DNA from: JACRCT01 sp049841135
GTDB lineage: Bacteria > Myxococcota > Myxococcia > Myxococcales > UBA5297
NCBI GenBank assembly: GCA_049841135.1
Contig: JASGHK010000004.1
Span: 2,294,001 to 2,358,000 of the forward strand
Reading direction: 5' to 3'
DNA length: 64,000 nt
In this document: positions 29,650 through 39,551 of the stretch, one piece after another
Position numbering within the stretch: the first letter of the stretch is position 1
Layout: each line of letters starts with the position of its first letter
Position numbers and translations under genes: made by a program
The notes under the pieces: model-generated
Database searches by the model: none
What the model saw: only the letters and a program-made list of their open reading frames with translations
What the model was told of the DNA's origin: nothing

Positions 29650-30990
29650 CGCTGGGCCCCCAGGACGAAGAGGGTGCTGCCGCCGTCCGGGGTCCAGCCG
29701 GCGAGGACGGCCTCGTCGCGGCCGCAGCCATCCAGGTCCCCTGCAGCCGCCAGGACGAGGTTGGCCGGGACGACCTCGGATTCGAAGAGCGGAGCCGAGC
29801 TGCCGGAACGCACGATCCGGATCCGGTCGTCGCTGCGCGCGAGCCCCGTGGCTACGATTTCGAGCGCCCCGTCGCTGTCCAGATCGCCCAGCGCCAGCGC
29901 CGCTCCGTACTGTCCCGGCAGCGGCGCCGGCTTGAGGTCGGCGTCGAGGAGCACCGCCGCGCCGTCCGGGTTGGCGATGACGAAGGCCGGCCCCCCCGGG
30001 CGCAGGGTTCCGGCCACCGAGACGGGGCCGAATGGGAGCAAGGCCGAGCGATTGCCCAGGCGGACCTCCGGCGCGAAGAGGTTCTTGCCCGCCACGCCCA
30101 AGCCGTAGAGCGTCCCCGAAGCGCCCACCGCCAGCGCCGGCTGGTCGAGCGTGGCCACGAGCTCGAGCGCCCCGTGCTGCAGCACCAGCGCCTCCCCTTT
30201 CGCCCGCCCAAGTGAGAACGCGAGGAGGCGCGCCTTGGCTGAGGGATTCCGCCGCCGGTTCGATGGCGAGCGCGCCCGCCAGCTCCCGCGGCGGCTTGGG
30301 AGACCGCGGCAGCGACGACTGGTCCCGGCGAGCGACGAGCTGGCCGCTGCCCGAGTAGACGCTCACCTGCGAGCCGGTCATCACGACGATCTCCGGACGC
30401 GCGTCGCCGTCCAGGTCGCCCACGGCGAGAGCGACGACCTTCTCTGGGAGCTTGGTGAGGTTGCGCACGAAGAAGCGGGTCACGACCTCGTTTCGTGCCG
30501 GCAGCGAGGCGAGGTTCGCCAGGGCCAGCACCTGGGCGTCCACGGGGACCTTCGCGCCGAGCACGGCACCGCCCGGGGCGCGGACGGCGTCCCGCCCCGC
30601 CCAGAAGTTCACCCAGGTCGGCACGAGGTCGCCCGAGACCGCCAGCTCCGGGCCGGTGATCCGGACGGTCAGCCGCCAGAGCACGTCGGCCCCCGCGGAA
30701 CGCGCGGCCGCCTCGGCGCCGTCGACGGGCCCTGCGAGCGGGAGCACGAGCTTCGCCCCAGCCTTCGTCAGCGCCTCGACGAGCACCGTCTGGAACGCCC
30801 GAGCCAGCTCGGGCGTTTCGGACTGCACTGGCGCCACCGCCACGACCCGCCTCTGGGCCGGCGTGGGCCCGGCGAGACCCGTCTGCGCCACCACGGCCGC
30901 CGCCGCGGACTCGAGGCTGGTGCGCACGGGCGCGGGCGACGACGCCGGAGCCGCGGCGAGGACCAGGCCGACGAGCAGGCTCCCGATCAC
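29646..30990 (-). CDS. Secreted VCBS/FG-GAP repeat protein, one frameshift
   Basis: About 447 residues. The GTG start at 30990 overlaps the mrcA stop (GTGA), with AAAGG 8 nt upstream. A signal peptide is followed by a domain of about 150 residues (RVVAVAPVQSETPELARAFQ), then FG-GAP/VCBS-type beta-propeller repeats with calcium-loop-like motifs: VGDLDGDARPEIVVM, LGDLDSDGALEIVATG and AGDLDGCGRDEAVLAG. One extra base in GATTC at 30245-30249 breaks the frame. It is probably a periplasmic or surface propeller, co-expressed with penicillin-binding protein 1A. Confidence 0.7.
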
Positions 30991-33546
30991 GGCGTCGCCT
31001 TTCCGCCGTCCTCGAGGAAGAGCATCTTCTTGTCCGCCTCGCCGGGCTTGGGCGCGAACTCGGTGGGCGCCGTCCCCTCGACGAAGAACTCCTGGCGGCT
31101 GGGAGCGCCGTCCTGCGCGCGCAGCCCGCTCTCGGGGTCGATGGCCACCACCTCCACGCCGGGCGGCATCGGGAAGTCCAGGCGCGGGCGCTTCTCTAGC
31201 AGCGGCTGCATCAGCCCCCGCCAGATGGGCAGCGCCGCGCGGCCGCCGGTCATCGTCTGGCCCATCGACGAGTGATCGTCGAAGCCCACCCAGACGGTCG
31301 TCACCAGGTCCGGCGTGAAGGCCGAGAACCAGGCGTCGCGTCCGTCGGAGGTGGTCCCGGTCTTGCCTGCGATGGGCCGCTTCAGGTCGCTGAGCGAGTA
31401 GGCCGTGCCGCGCTCGTACTCGACCACGCTGCGCATCATCGAGGTCAGCACGTAGGCCACCGCCGGCGGGATGGTCTCCTCGGGCACCGCGTGGTGCTCC
31501 TCGAGCACCTTGCCGTCCTTGTCGGTGACCTTGACGATCAGGATCGGCTCGGCGCGCTTGCCCAGCGCGTCGAAGGTCGCGTAGGCGTTGGCCAGCTCGA
31601 GCGGCGTCACCTCGCCGGTGCCCAGCGCCAGGGTGAGCGTCTCCGGCAGCGTGGAGGTGATGCCGGCCTTGCGCGCCATGTCGATGACCGCCTGGGCGCC
31701 GATGGCGTCGATGACCCGAACGGCGACGGTGTTCTTGGAGCGGGCGAGCGCGCGGCGCAGGAGCATCGGGCCGTCGAACTCGTCGTCCTCGAAGTTGCGC
31801 GGCTTCCACTCCTTGCCGGTCCACGGGTCGCGGAAGAGGTCGGGCGCGTCGTTGAGGACCGAGGCTGGCGTGTAGCGGCCGCTGGCGAGCCCCGCGCCGT
31901 AGAGGATGGGCTTGAAGGACGAGCCCGGCTGGCGCTTGGCCTGCGTGGCGCGGTTGAAGGCGCTGGTCGCGAAGTCGTAGCCACCGGCGAGCGCCAGCAC
32001 GTGCCGCTTCTCGGGATCGAGCACGACGACGGCGCCCTGGGCCTGGGGCACCGCCGCCAGCGACACCGTGGCGACCGGCTCCGCGGGCTTGGCATCCTTG
32101 ACCAGCTTGAGGTCCTTGCTCGCCGGCTTGGGCAGGGCGAGGACGCGCACCCGGACGAGCTGGCCGGGCGCGAGGACGTCGGCGGGCTTCTTGGGCAGGT
32201 TGGTCCACTTACCCACCGCGTAGGGGCGGGCCCACTTCAGCTGCTCGAAGCTCAGCGTCGCCTTGGCCCCACCGAGAATCGACGGTGGCCCCCTCGTCGT
32301 CCACAGCTACGACCGGCACCACGCGGGCGTCGAACGGCTCGAGAGGCTCCTGGTTCACCGCCTCGACCAGCGCCTCGGCGCTGCCCGCGCTCGCCCGGGT
32401 CACCTTGGAGAAGTCCCAACCGATCAGCGGCTGGCGCAAGCGGTCCCGGGTGCCGACCGACTTGGCCTTCTCGGCGAGCTTGGGCCGCGCCTGCGCGAGC
32501 ACCTTGAGGTCGACGGCGACCTCGGCCGCCTTCCACCCGAACTTGTGGTCGAGCTCCTCGAGCCCCAGCCGCAGCTGCTGGTCGGCCAGCGCCTGGATCG
32601 CCCGGTCCATGCCGAGGTCGACCCGGAGTCCTCCCTCGTAGACCTTCTGCTCGCCGTAGCGCTCGACCAGCGCGCGCCGCACGTCCTCGGCGTAGTACGG
32701 CCCCACCTGCTCGAAGGCGCTGGGGGCGAGGACGATGGGCCGGGCCATCTCCTGGTCCGCCTGCTGCTGCGAGATGAAGCCATTCTTGGCCATCTGCTGC
32801 AGCACGTAGACCTGGCGCGCCTTGGCCCGCTCCGGGTGGTTGATAGGCGAGAGGCGCTGAGGGGACTGCGGCAGCCCGGCGAGCAGCGCCGCCTCGCCGA
32901 CGCCGAGCCGGTCCACGCTCTTGCCGAAGAAGAACTGGGAGGCCTCCTCCACGCCGTAGCGGGTGTGGCCGAAGTAGATGTGGTTCACGTACAGGAAGAG
33001 GATGTCCTCCTTGGTCAGGTTCTGCTCCAGCCGCCGCGCGAGGATGGCCTCCTTGACCTTGCGCGCCACCGACTTCTCCGGCGACAGGACCATGTTCTTG
33101 ACGATCTGCTGGGTGATGGTCGAGGCGCCCTGCGACATGTGCAGGTGAGACACGTTCTTGAGCACCGCGCGGGCGATGCCCATGTAGTCCAGGCCGGTGT
33201 GCTCGTAGAAGGCGGCGTCCTCGGCGGCGATGACCGCGCTCTTGAAGAGCTTGGGGACCTTGTCCTTGGGCACCACCGTGCGCCGCTCGTGGGCGAACTC
33301 GGCGACCTGCACGCCGTTGCGGTCGAAGACCTTGGTCGTCTGGGGCGGGTCGTAGTCCGAGAGCTTCTCGAACGAGGGCAGGTCGCGCCCGTAGTAGATG
33401 AAGATCCCCACGACTCCGAGCACTCCCAGCACCGCCAGCAGGACCAGCGCCAGGGCGAGCCGGAGGATCGTGCCACCGAGGGATCGGCGGGCGGGCCTGG
33501 GCGTCTGGGAGGGCGTGTCGTCTGGCGCCATCGTCGTGTCGGTCAT
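30987..33546 (-). CDS. mrcA: Penicillin-binding protein 1A (bifunctional peptidoglycan synthase), one frameshift
   Basis: About 852 residues after removing one base at 32276-32280. An N-terminal transmembrane helix is followed by a GT51 transglycosylase domain with EDAAFYEHTGLD and QGASTITQQIVKN. The transpeptidase domain has SSFK (in RQPGSSFKPI), SKN (ARSKNTVAV) and KTGT (AGKTGTTSD). An OB-like insert lies between them, as in class A PBPs. It polymerises lipid II and cross-links peptidoglycan at the periplasmic face. It heads a minus-strand chain in which each gene overlaps the next by 4 bp. An essential-type gene broken by one base points to sequencing error. Confidence 0.9.
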
Positions 33547-33655
33547 GAGCTCTTCTTCTCGAGTGCCTCGTCCCCCGCGTCCTCCTTCGAACGCTCCGCG
33601 CGCGAAATCCTAGCCTGACCTGCGCCTGGGCGCTGCCCTGCTCGTGCCTGCGTTT

Positions 33656-34687
33656 TCAGTTCCGTTCGTCCCCATTCCCGTCCCCGGTCACGCCCGCCGC
33701 CACGCCCAGCGGCCTGACAGGAGCCTGCTCGCGCAGGTCCGCGCCGCTAGGCTCGTCGCCTGCCGCCCGCGGCCCCGGCTCGAAGAGCCAGCTGCGCTCC
33801 GCGACGGTGGCGGGCTCGAACTCCTCGGCCCAGTCGCCGCTCTCGCCGCCGTCGATTCCCGCGCCCGCGTCCGGCCGGGCCTCCACCGCCGGCCCCGCCC
33901 AGCCCAGTGCCTCGGCGGTCCGGGCGAAGCTCGCCGCCGCGCTCGGGTGGCCCGGCTCCAGGTCCAGCGCCTTGCCGAAGGCGAGCTGAGCGTCGTCGAG
34001 CCGGCCCAGCTCTTCGTAGGCGACGCCCAGGTTGTTGTGGACGTAGGCCAGGTGCGGCGCGAGCTGCCGGGCGCGCTCCAGCGCCTGCACCGCCTTCTCG
34101 GGCTGGCGGGCGAGCAGCCGCGCATAGCCCAGGTTGTTGTAGGCCCAGGCGTGCCGCGGGTTGAGGCGCACGGTCCGCTCGAAGGCGGCGATGGCCTCGC
34201 TCAGCCGCCCGCGCTGCAGCTCGGCGCGCCCCTTCAGGTGCCAGGCCTCGGCGCTCAGCGGGTTGCGCTCGGCGGCCTCCGTCGCGGCTTCGGCCGCAGC
34301 CCCCGTGTCCCCCGCTTCGACGAACGCGCGCGCGAGCTTGAGCAGCGGTTCCGCGTCCTCGGGCGCGGCGTCGGCCAGGGCCCCCAGCGCCTGCATCGCC
34401 AGCGCCTGGTCGCCCGCCTTCTGGGCGAGGCGCGCGAGCAGCTCGTATTCCGCTCTCCCCGGGCGATCGTAGGCGGCGCGGCGCGTCTCGGCGATGGCGC
34501 CGGCGACATCGCCAGCGGCCTCGAGCTCATGGGCGCGCGCCAGATGGTCGATGCGACGGGCGTCGTCGTGCGCCAGGGCCGGGCCGGCCAGGCACATGAC
34601 CGGCGCGCTCGCCCCCTGGGCGGTGGCGACCTGCATCCTCCCTGTCGTAGCGAGCAGCCCAGCGAGCACGACGAGCGCGGTCTTCAT
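33656..34687 (-). CDS. Secreted TPR-repeat protein
   Basis: 343 residues. The ATG at 34687 has GGAGG 6 nt upstream and opens a short signal-like segment (KTALVVLAGLLATTG). At least six tetratricopeptide units follow, e.g. NPLSAEAWHLKGRAELQRGR, NPRHAWAYNNLGYARLLA and APHLAYVHNNLGVAYEELGR. The C-terminus is acidic and low-complexity. It is a likely periplasmic assembly factor; partner unknown. It lies 109 bp upstream of mrcA on the same strand. Confidence 0.8.
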   Translation of the reverse strand: MKTALVVLAGLLATTGRMQVATAQGASAPVMCLAGPALAHDDARRIDHLARAHELEAAGDVAGAIAETRRAAYDRPGRAEYELLARLAQKAGDQALAMQALGALADAAPEDAEPLLKLARAFVEAGDTGAAAEAATEAAERNPLSAEAWHLKGRAELQRGRLSEAIAAFERTVRLNPRHAWAYNNLGYARLLARQPEKAVQALERARQLAPHLAYVHNNLGVAYEELGRLDDAQLAFGKALDLEPGHPSAAASFARTAEALGWAGPAVEARPDAGAGIDGGESGDWAEEFEPATVAERSWLFEPGPRAAGDEPSGADLREQAPVRPLGVAAGVTGDGNGDERN

Positions 34688-34896
34688 GGCGTCCTCCGGC
34701 CTTCCTTCCCGACGCCTTGGCTTTGCGTGCGTCATGCCAGCGCCATCCGCGCGAAAACACGGGGCCTTTCGTGGCCGCGAGCGCGGCGATTTGGCCGCTC
34801 GGGTGCGGACGCGGGGACGCAATCGACTGCTGACTCCTCGAGGAGCCGAGCGCATGATGTCCGCCATACGCATCTCGCGCAGGGTGGCCTCGGAGG

Positions 34897-35352
34897 GTGA
34901 CGCCGTGCCGGAATCCGGATGCGATTCTCCCGAGCCCATGGAAGCTCAGGCTCGCCCTCGCTCGCGACCACGCCCAGATCCGCCGCGAGCTCGACGAGGC
35001 TCGCGAGGCCTTCCTGCGCTCGCCCGCCAGCGCGCAGGCGCCCTTGGACCGATCGTGGACGGACCTGCAGGCGTCGTTCGGCCGCGCGGGCACGCTCTGC
35101 TTGGGCTTCTTGCGCGAGCGAGAGCTCATCCACCACCTCAAGAACGAGCAGGCGGCGCTCTCCTACGCGCTCCAGAGCCTGACCCTCCGCCTGAAGTCGA
35201 AGGCGCGCCTGGAGACCTGGCTGGACAAGCTCAGCCGGGCGACCGAGCAGCTCGACGCCCACTTCGCTGGCCTCGAGCGTGGCCTCGGCGAGGCGGAGGC
35301 CGCAGAGGCCAGCTCTGGCGGGGACGGAACGCCCCCAGCGAGGCCACGATGA
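34897..35352 (+). CDS. Helical DHp-like (phosphotransfer-like) protein
   Basis: 151 residues, mostly helical. ELIHHLKNEQAALSYALQ resembles the H-box helix of histidine kinases (H-x-[LI]-[KN]-N), followed by a second long helix (ARLETWLDKLSRATEQLDAH), as in a two-helix DHp hairpin. No ATP-binding domain follows. Its stop overlaps the ATG of the response-regulator gene by 4 bp, so the two are coupled. A Spo0B/HPt-like phosphotransfer role is inferred. The GTG start is uncertain because GGAGG directly abuts it. Confidence 0.5.
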   Translation: MTPCRNPDAILPSPWKLRLALARDHAQIRRELDEAREAFLRSPASAQAPLDRSWTDLQASFGRAGTLCLGFLRERELIHHLKNEQAALSYALQSLTLRLKSKARLETWLDKLSRATEQLDAHFAGLERGLGEAEAAEASSGGDGTPPARPR

Positions 35353-35945
35353 CCACGCTGATGGTGGTGGAAGACGAGGCGCCGGTCGGCGCAGCGCTTC
35401 AGGATCTGCTCGAGGACCTCTCCTACTCCGTCTGCTGCGTCGTGGGCACGGGCGAAGAGGCTCTTGCGGCGGCCGTCCTCCACAAGCCGGACGTCGTGCT
35501 GATGGACGTCGAGCTGCCTGGCAGCCTCGACGGCATCGACACCGCCAAGAGGCTCGCCGAGAGCTACCGCATCCCGGTGATCTTCCTGACCGCCCACGCG
35601 GACCGGTCCACCCTGGCCCGCTCCAAGGAGGCCGCTGCCTTCGGGTACCTGGTGAAGCCCTGCGAGGCGCTCGAGCTGCAGGCGTGCATCGAGACGGCGG
35701 TGGTGCGCGCGCAGGTCGAGCGCGAGCGGGATGCGCTCATCGTCGAGCTTCGTGAGGCGACCGCGAAGATCAAGGTGCTGCGCGGCCTCTTGCCCATCTG
35801 CGGCCACTGCAAGCGCATCCGCGACGACCAGGGCTACTGGCAGCAGCTCGAGTCGTACATCGCCAGCAACTCCGAGGCGCTCTTCAGCCACGGCATCTGC
35901 ACCGACTGCCTGAAGAAGCACTACCCCGAGTACGCGGACGACTGA
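35349..35945 (+). CDS. Response regulator with C-terminal double-CxxC module
   Basis: 198 residues. The receiver domain has VVEDE, phospho-acceptor LMDVELPG, T in FLTAH and K in LVKPCE. A coiled helix (VERERDALIVELREATAKIK) leads to a short C-terminal motif with CGHCKRIRDDQGYWQQLE and GICTDCLKKHYPE. This CxxC...CxxC extension is often seen after receiver or PAS domains and may bind metal. It has no DNA-binding domain. It is coupled to the DHp-like gene upstream (ATGA overlap). Confidence 0.85.
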   Translation: MTTLMVVEDEAPVGAALQDLLEDLSYSVCCVVGTGEEALAAAVLHKPDVVLMDVELPGSLDGIDTAKRLAESYRIPVIFLTAHADRSTLARSKEAAAFGYLVKPCEALELQACIETAVVRAQVERERDALIVELREATAKIKVLRGLLPICGHCKRIRDDQGYWQQLESYIASNSEALFSHGICTDCLKKHYPEYADD

Positions 35946-35986
35946 GCCCGCGCCGGACCTCGCTCCGGCCTCTGGCGCTCGCAGAA

Positions 35987-36012
35987 CATGTCACGTTTTG
36001 GGTGCCTATCTT
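35987..36012 (+). repeat. Dispersed repeat copy 1
   Basis: CATGTCACGTTTTGGGTGCC followed by TATCTT, noticeably AT-richer than its surroundings. A second copy at 54283-54308 shares the first 8 and last 10 bases, with the central CGTTTTG replaced by its reverse complement. Similarity continues weakly for about 15 bp on each side. It lies between the response regulator and glyS. Confidence 0.6.
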
Positions 36013-36113
36013 CAGCAGGGCGGCCGGCGAGCCTCGCCCTCGTGCTTCGACTGGCCTCCGCGCGCTTCGCGCTGTAGCTTTCCCCGCCATCTCACCTTCG
36101 AAAGGACTCGTCG

Positions 36114-37727
36114 ATGCCCGCACAAACCATGGAGCAGATCGTCTCCCTCTGTAAGCGCCGTGGATTCATCTTCCCCGGCTCCTCCATCTACGGCGGTCTG
36201 CAGGGCAGCTACGACTACGGTCCCCTGGGCGTGGAGCTGAAGAACAACCTCAAGATGTCGTGGTGGCGCCGCAACGTCTGGGAGCGCGACGACATGGAGG
36301 GGCTGGACTCGGCCATCCTGATGAACCGGCTCACCTGGAAGTACTCGGGCCACGAGGAGACCTTCGTGGACCCGATGGTCGACTGCAAGGGCTGCAAGAT
36401 GCGCTGGCGCGCCGACCAGATCAAAGGCGCCTGCCCCAGCTGCGGCAGCAAGGACCTGACCGAGCCGCGCCCGTTCAACCTGATGTTCAAGACGCAGGTG
36501 GGCCCGGTGGCGGACTCCGAGTCGTTCGCCTACCTGCGGCCGGAGACGGCGCAGGGCATCTTCGTCAACTTCAAGAACGTGCTCGACTCCACGGCGCGCA
36601 AGCTGCCCTTCGGCATCGCGCAGATGGGCAAGTCGTTCCGCAACGAGATCACCCCGCGCAACTTCATCTTCCGCGTGCGCGAGTTCGAGCAGATGGAGAT
36701 CGAGTTCTTCGTCATGCCCGGCACCGACGAGGAGTGGCACACCCGCTGGGTGGAGGACCGCCTCAACTGGTGGCAGTCCATCGGCCTCAAGAAGGAGAAC
36801 CTCGAGCCCTACCACCAGAAGAAGGACGAGCTGGCGCACTACGCCAAGGCGACCGTGGACATCCTCTACCGCTTCCCGCACGGCCTGGAGGAGCTCGAGG
36901 GCATCGCCAACCGGACCGACTTCGACCTGGGCTCGCACAGCAAGGAGCAGGACAAGCTGGGCCTGCACGCCCGCGTCTCGCCCAACGCCCACTCGACCGA
37001 GCGCCTGACGTACTTCGACCAGGAGAACAAGAAGCACGTCGTCCCGTTCGTCATCGAGCCCTCGGCCGGAGTGGACCGCGGCGTGCTGGCGGTGCTCACC
37101 GAGGCCTACGCCGAGGAGCAGGTCAAGGCCGTGCCCGAGGAGCGCCTCAAGCCGGTCTCCGAGGCCCTGGCGACTTTCCTCAAGTCGGTCGACCGCAACG
37201 AGAAGATCACCGCGGCCGCCAAGGAGGCGCTGCTGGCCGAGGGCGGCCGCATCGGCGCCGACCTGCAGCACACCCTGCCGTCGGTGACCGCGCTGCTGGC
37301 CATGCCCGGCGCCGAGTCCATCGAGGTCGGCAAGAAGCTGCGCGGCCAGGCCGACCCGGTGGTCGACGAGTTCTACCGCACGGTGCTGCACCTCAAGCCC
37401 AAGATGGCGCCCATCAAGGCGGCGGTGCTCCCGCTCAAGAAGAACCAGCCGGAGATCGTCTCCGTCGCCAAGAAGATCCGCTCGACGCTTCAGGGCAGCG
37501 GCCAGATGCGCGCCATCTACGACGACACCGGCGCCATCGGGAAGCTGTACCGGCGCCAGGACGAGATCGGCACGCCGTTCTGCATCACCGTGGACTTCGA
37601 CACCCTGGGCCAGGGCAAGGACCCGGCGCTCAAGGACACGGTCACCGTCCGCGACCGCGACACCATGGGCCAAGAGCGCGTGAAGATCGCCGAGCTGGAG
37701 CAGTACCTGGGCGAGCGGATCCGCTGA
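36114..37727 (+). CDS. glyS: Glycine--tRNA ligase, homodimeric type
   Basis: 537 residues with AAAGGA 8 nt before the ATG. Class II motifs include FNLMFKTQVGP, YLRPETAQGIFVNF and GKSFRNEITPRNFIFRVREFEQMEIEFF. A Cys4 zinc pair (CKGCKMRW and CPSCGSK) is present, and the anticodon-binding domain begins near residue 430. It charges tRNA-Gly in the cytoplasm. This is the alpha2 type, not the alpha2-beta2 GlyQ/GlyS type of most Gram-negatives. A region near residues 345-430 (ADLQHTLPSVTALLAM) is a lineage-type insertion. Intact frame. Confidence 0.95.
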   Translation: MPAQTMEQIVSLCKRRGFIFPGSSIYGGLQGSYDYGPLGVELKNNLKMSWWRRNVWERDDMEGLDSAILMNRLTWKYSGHEETFVDPMVDCKGCKMRWRADQIKGACPSCGSKDLTEPRPFNLMFKTQVGPVADSESFAYLRPETAQGIFVNFKNVLDSTARKLPFGIAQMGKSFRNEITPRNFIFRVREFEQMEIEFFVMPGTDEEWHTRWVEDRLNWWQSIGLKKENLEPYHQKKDELAHYAKATVDILYRFPHGLEELEGIANRTDFDLGSHSKEQDKLGLHARVSPNAHSTERLTYFDQENKKHVVPFVIEPSAGVDRGVLAVLTEAYAEEQVKAVPEERLKPVSEALATFLKSVDRNEKITAAAKEALLAEGGRIGADLQHTLPSVTALLAMPGAESIEVGKKLRGQADPVVDEFYRTVLHLKPKMAPIKAAVLPLKKNQPEIVSVAKKIRSTLQGSGQMRAIYDDTGAIGKLYRRQDEIGTPFCITVDFDTLGQGKDPALKDTVTVRDRDTMGQERVKIAELEQYLGERIR

Positions 37728-37743
37728 GCTTCTGAAGAAGACC

Positions 37744-37787
37744 GCCCCGGCGTGCGCGGATCGCCCGCGCACTCCGGGGCTTTCTCT
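37744..37787 (+). terminator. Intrinsic terminator after glyS
   Basis: GCCCCGGcGTGCGCG pairs with CGCGCACtCCGGGGC, a long stem with one mismatch, followed by TTTCTCTT. Confidence 0.8.
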
Positions 37788-37814
37788 TGCCCTGCCCCTG
37801 GTCGAGCGCGTGCC

Positions 37815-39290
37815 CTACGGAGCCTGGGACGACTGCCCTTGCTGCTCCGAGACCTGCGCGGGGACCTCCGGTCGTCCTTCGACCGAGAGGATCTCGGCGC
37901 GGATGTCGCGCAGGGAAGCGCTGCCCGACCGCAGCCCGAGGCCCACGAAGCCAGCCTCGGTCGCGGCTGACGCAGGCTTGCCCCGGAACGAATCGGCGTT
38001 GGACAGCCAGGCAGTCTCCTTGCCGTTGAGCCGCACGCGGAAGTCGTTGCCCGTGACTTCGATCTCCAGGTCGTTCCACTCGCCCGGCTTGATCTCGCCT
38101 CGCTCGGGGTGGCGCTGCGAGCCCGGAGCCTCGCCGATGAGGACGCCTTCGATGATCCCTGGCTCGTTGGTGGGCCGCTTGGCCCCCAGCTGGATCTCGA
38201 AACCGGTGTGCACCGCCACGAAGGCCTGGTTGTCGTACGGGTACCGCACGTTGGGATCGTCGCGATCCGGCACCGGAAGCTCGGGGTCCAGGAACCGCAC
38301 GAACGCGCTCATCTGGCACTCGCCGTTGTCCGGCTTGTACTTCAGCGACAGCTTGAAGTCGTCGAAGCGACGGGCCGTGAAGTAGACGAGCCCGCGGTCG
38401 TTGGCTGCCTGGAGCCTCAGCTCTTCTCCGCTCTTCTCGAGCGAGCCGGCACCGACGAGCTTCCACTGCCGAAACGACTCCTCGGTGGAGCCGAAGAGCG
38501 CGATCACCTCGGGCTTCTGCTCGTCCTCCCCCTGCTGCGCCGCCTGTTGCTCCTCTTCGGGCTTCTGCTCGCCTTCTCCCTGCTGCGCCGCCTGTTGCTC
38601 TTCTTCGGGCTTCTGCTCGCCCTCTCCCTGCTGCGCCGCGTGTTGCTCTTCTTCGGGCATCTGCTCGCCGTCGCCCTGCTGCGCGGCCTGCTGTTCTTCC
38701 TCCTGCGCCTGCTCGCCCTCGGCTTGCTTCTCTTCCTCTTGCGTCTGCTCGCCCTTGGCCTGCTGCTCTTCTTCCGGCGCCTGCTCGCTCTCGGCTTGCT
38801 CGCCCTTCTCGGCCTTTCTCTTCATGAAGCGCTTGGCTTTTCCAAAAGCGCCGCGGAACCCGCCACCCTGCGTCTCCGCGGTCGGAACGATGGCCGACTG
38901 CAGCTCCTCCCGAACCGACTGGAGCAACTGGATCACCTTGCCGAGGCCTTCGACGACATGCTGCAAGGCGTGGTGGGAGGTCGGCGCTGGCTCAGGCTCT
39001 TGGGAGGCCGTCTCCTCCTGCGACGAGGGTTCTGGGCGGGCCTCGTCCGGCTTGGCGTGGACCTCCGCCGCGGCATCCTCGCCTCTCTTCACAGGAGCCT
39101 TCTTCAGGAACTCCCGCGCCTTTCCCAGCACGCCCTTGATGGCTCTCTCCTGCCGCTCGATCGCCTTCTCATCGACGCCCTCGTCGACGATGTGGCGGAA
39201 GTCCTCGACGACCTTGCCGAGGTCCTCCAGCAGGTGAGAGGCGAAGTCCTTGCCTCTGGCCTGGGTGTGCTGCGTCGGGTTGCTGCCCAT
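37815..39290 (-). CDS. DUF1080 (LamG-like) protein with E/Q-rich tandem-repeat linker
   Basis: 491 residues. The N-terminal helical part includes LEDLGKVVEDFRHIVDEG and a related segment VVEGLGKVIQLLQSVREEL. The middle (about 165-265) is E/Q-rich, encoded by 48-bp tandem repeats of the type EEEQQAAQQGEGEQKP. The C-terminus is a DUF1080/3-keto-disaccharide-hydrolase-like jellyroll (WKLVGAGSLEKSGEELRLQ, NDLEIEVTGNDFRVRLNGKE, PASAATEAGFVGL). No signal peptide is seen, so it is probably cytoplasmic. A clear paralogue lies at 43.9-45.7 kb next to gvpA. A structural or coat role in the gas-vesicle island is inferred. Confidence 0.75.
   Translation of the reverse strand: MGSNPTQHTQARGKDFASHLLEDLGKVVEDFRHIVDEGVDEKAIERQERAIKGVLGKAREFLKKAPVKRGEDAAAEVHAKPDEARPEPSSQEETASQEPEPAPTSHHALQHVVEGLGKVIQLLQSVREELQSAIVPTAETQGGGFRGAFGKAKRFMKRKAEKGEQAESEQAPEEEQQAKGEQTQEEEKQAEGEQAQEEEQQAAQQGDGEQMPEEEQHAAQQGEGEQKPEEEQQAAQQGEGEQKPEEEQQAAQQGEDEQKPEVIALFGSTEESFRQWKLVGAGSLEKSGEELRLQAANDRGLVYFTARRFDDFKLSLKYKPDNGECQMSAFVRFLDPELPVPDRDDPNVRYPYDNQAFVAVHTGFEIQLGAKRPTNEPGIIEGVLIGEAPGSQRHPERGEIKPGEWNDLEIEVTGNDFRVRLNGKETAWLSNADSFRGKPASAATEAGFVGLGLRSGSASLRDIRAEILSVEGRPEVPAQVSEQQGQSSQAP
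38511..38790. repeat. 48-bp tandem repeats coding the E/Q-rich linker
   Basis: Four units with exact 48-bp period begin at 38511, 38559, 38607 and 38655, each with GGGCTTCTGCTCG or a near variant. Shorter degenerate units of about 36 bp extend to about 38790. All units are multiples of three, so the repeat number can change without frameshift. Confidence 0.85.
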
Positions 39291-39551
39291 CTCCTGTCCC
39301 CCTGGCTCCCGCCTTGGCGGCTGGATCAGCGATGGCGCCGCCGACCGCCACTTCGATCGCTCCGCAAAAGCGCCGAGCCCCCGCCCGCGAACCGGCGCCT
39401 TCCTTCCGTGCGCGGAACTTATCCATGTCGGGAGGCCGCGTTCCGACCGAGCTCAGCAGAAGGCAGACACGCTCGCGTGCTTGCTGCAGGCATCGCGGCG
39501 CCCGACTCACCACATTGCCGGAGGGTGGACGGGACCAACGGGAGGACGACG

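Noticed and set aside
30987..33546. mrcA as a true pseudogene
   Set aside because: A single extra base in GATTC is the only defect; all catalytic motifs of both domains are intact, and the same class of error breaks many other genes.
36114..37727. T-box or other riboswitch before glyS
   Set aside because: The 168-bp leader has no specifier-loop or antiterminator layout that I could recognise.
38511..38790. Regular 48-bp repeats as a CRISPR array
   Set aside because: Units abut with no unique spacers and encode an in-frame E/Q-rich linker.
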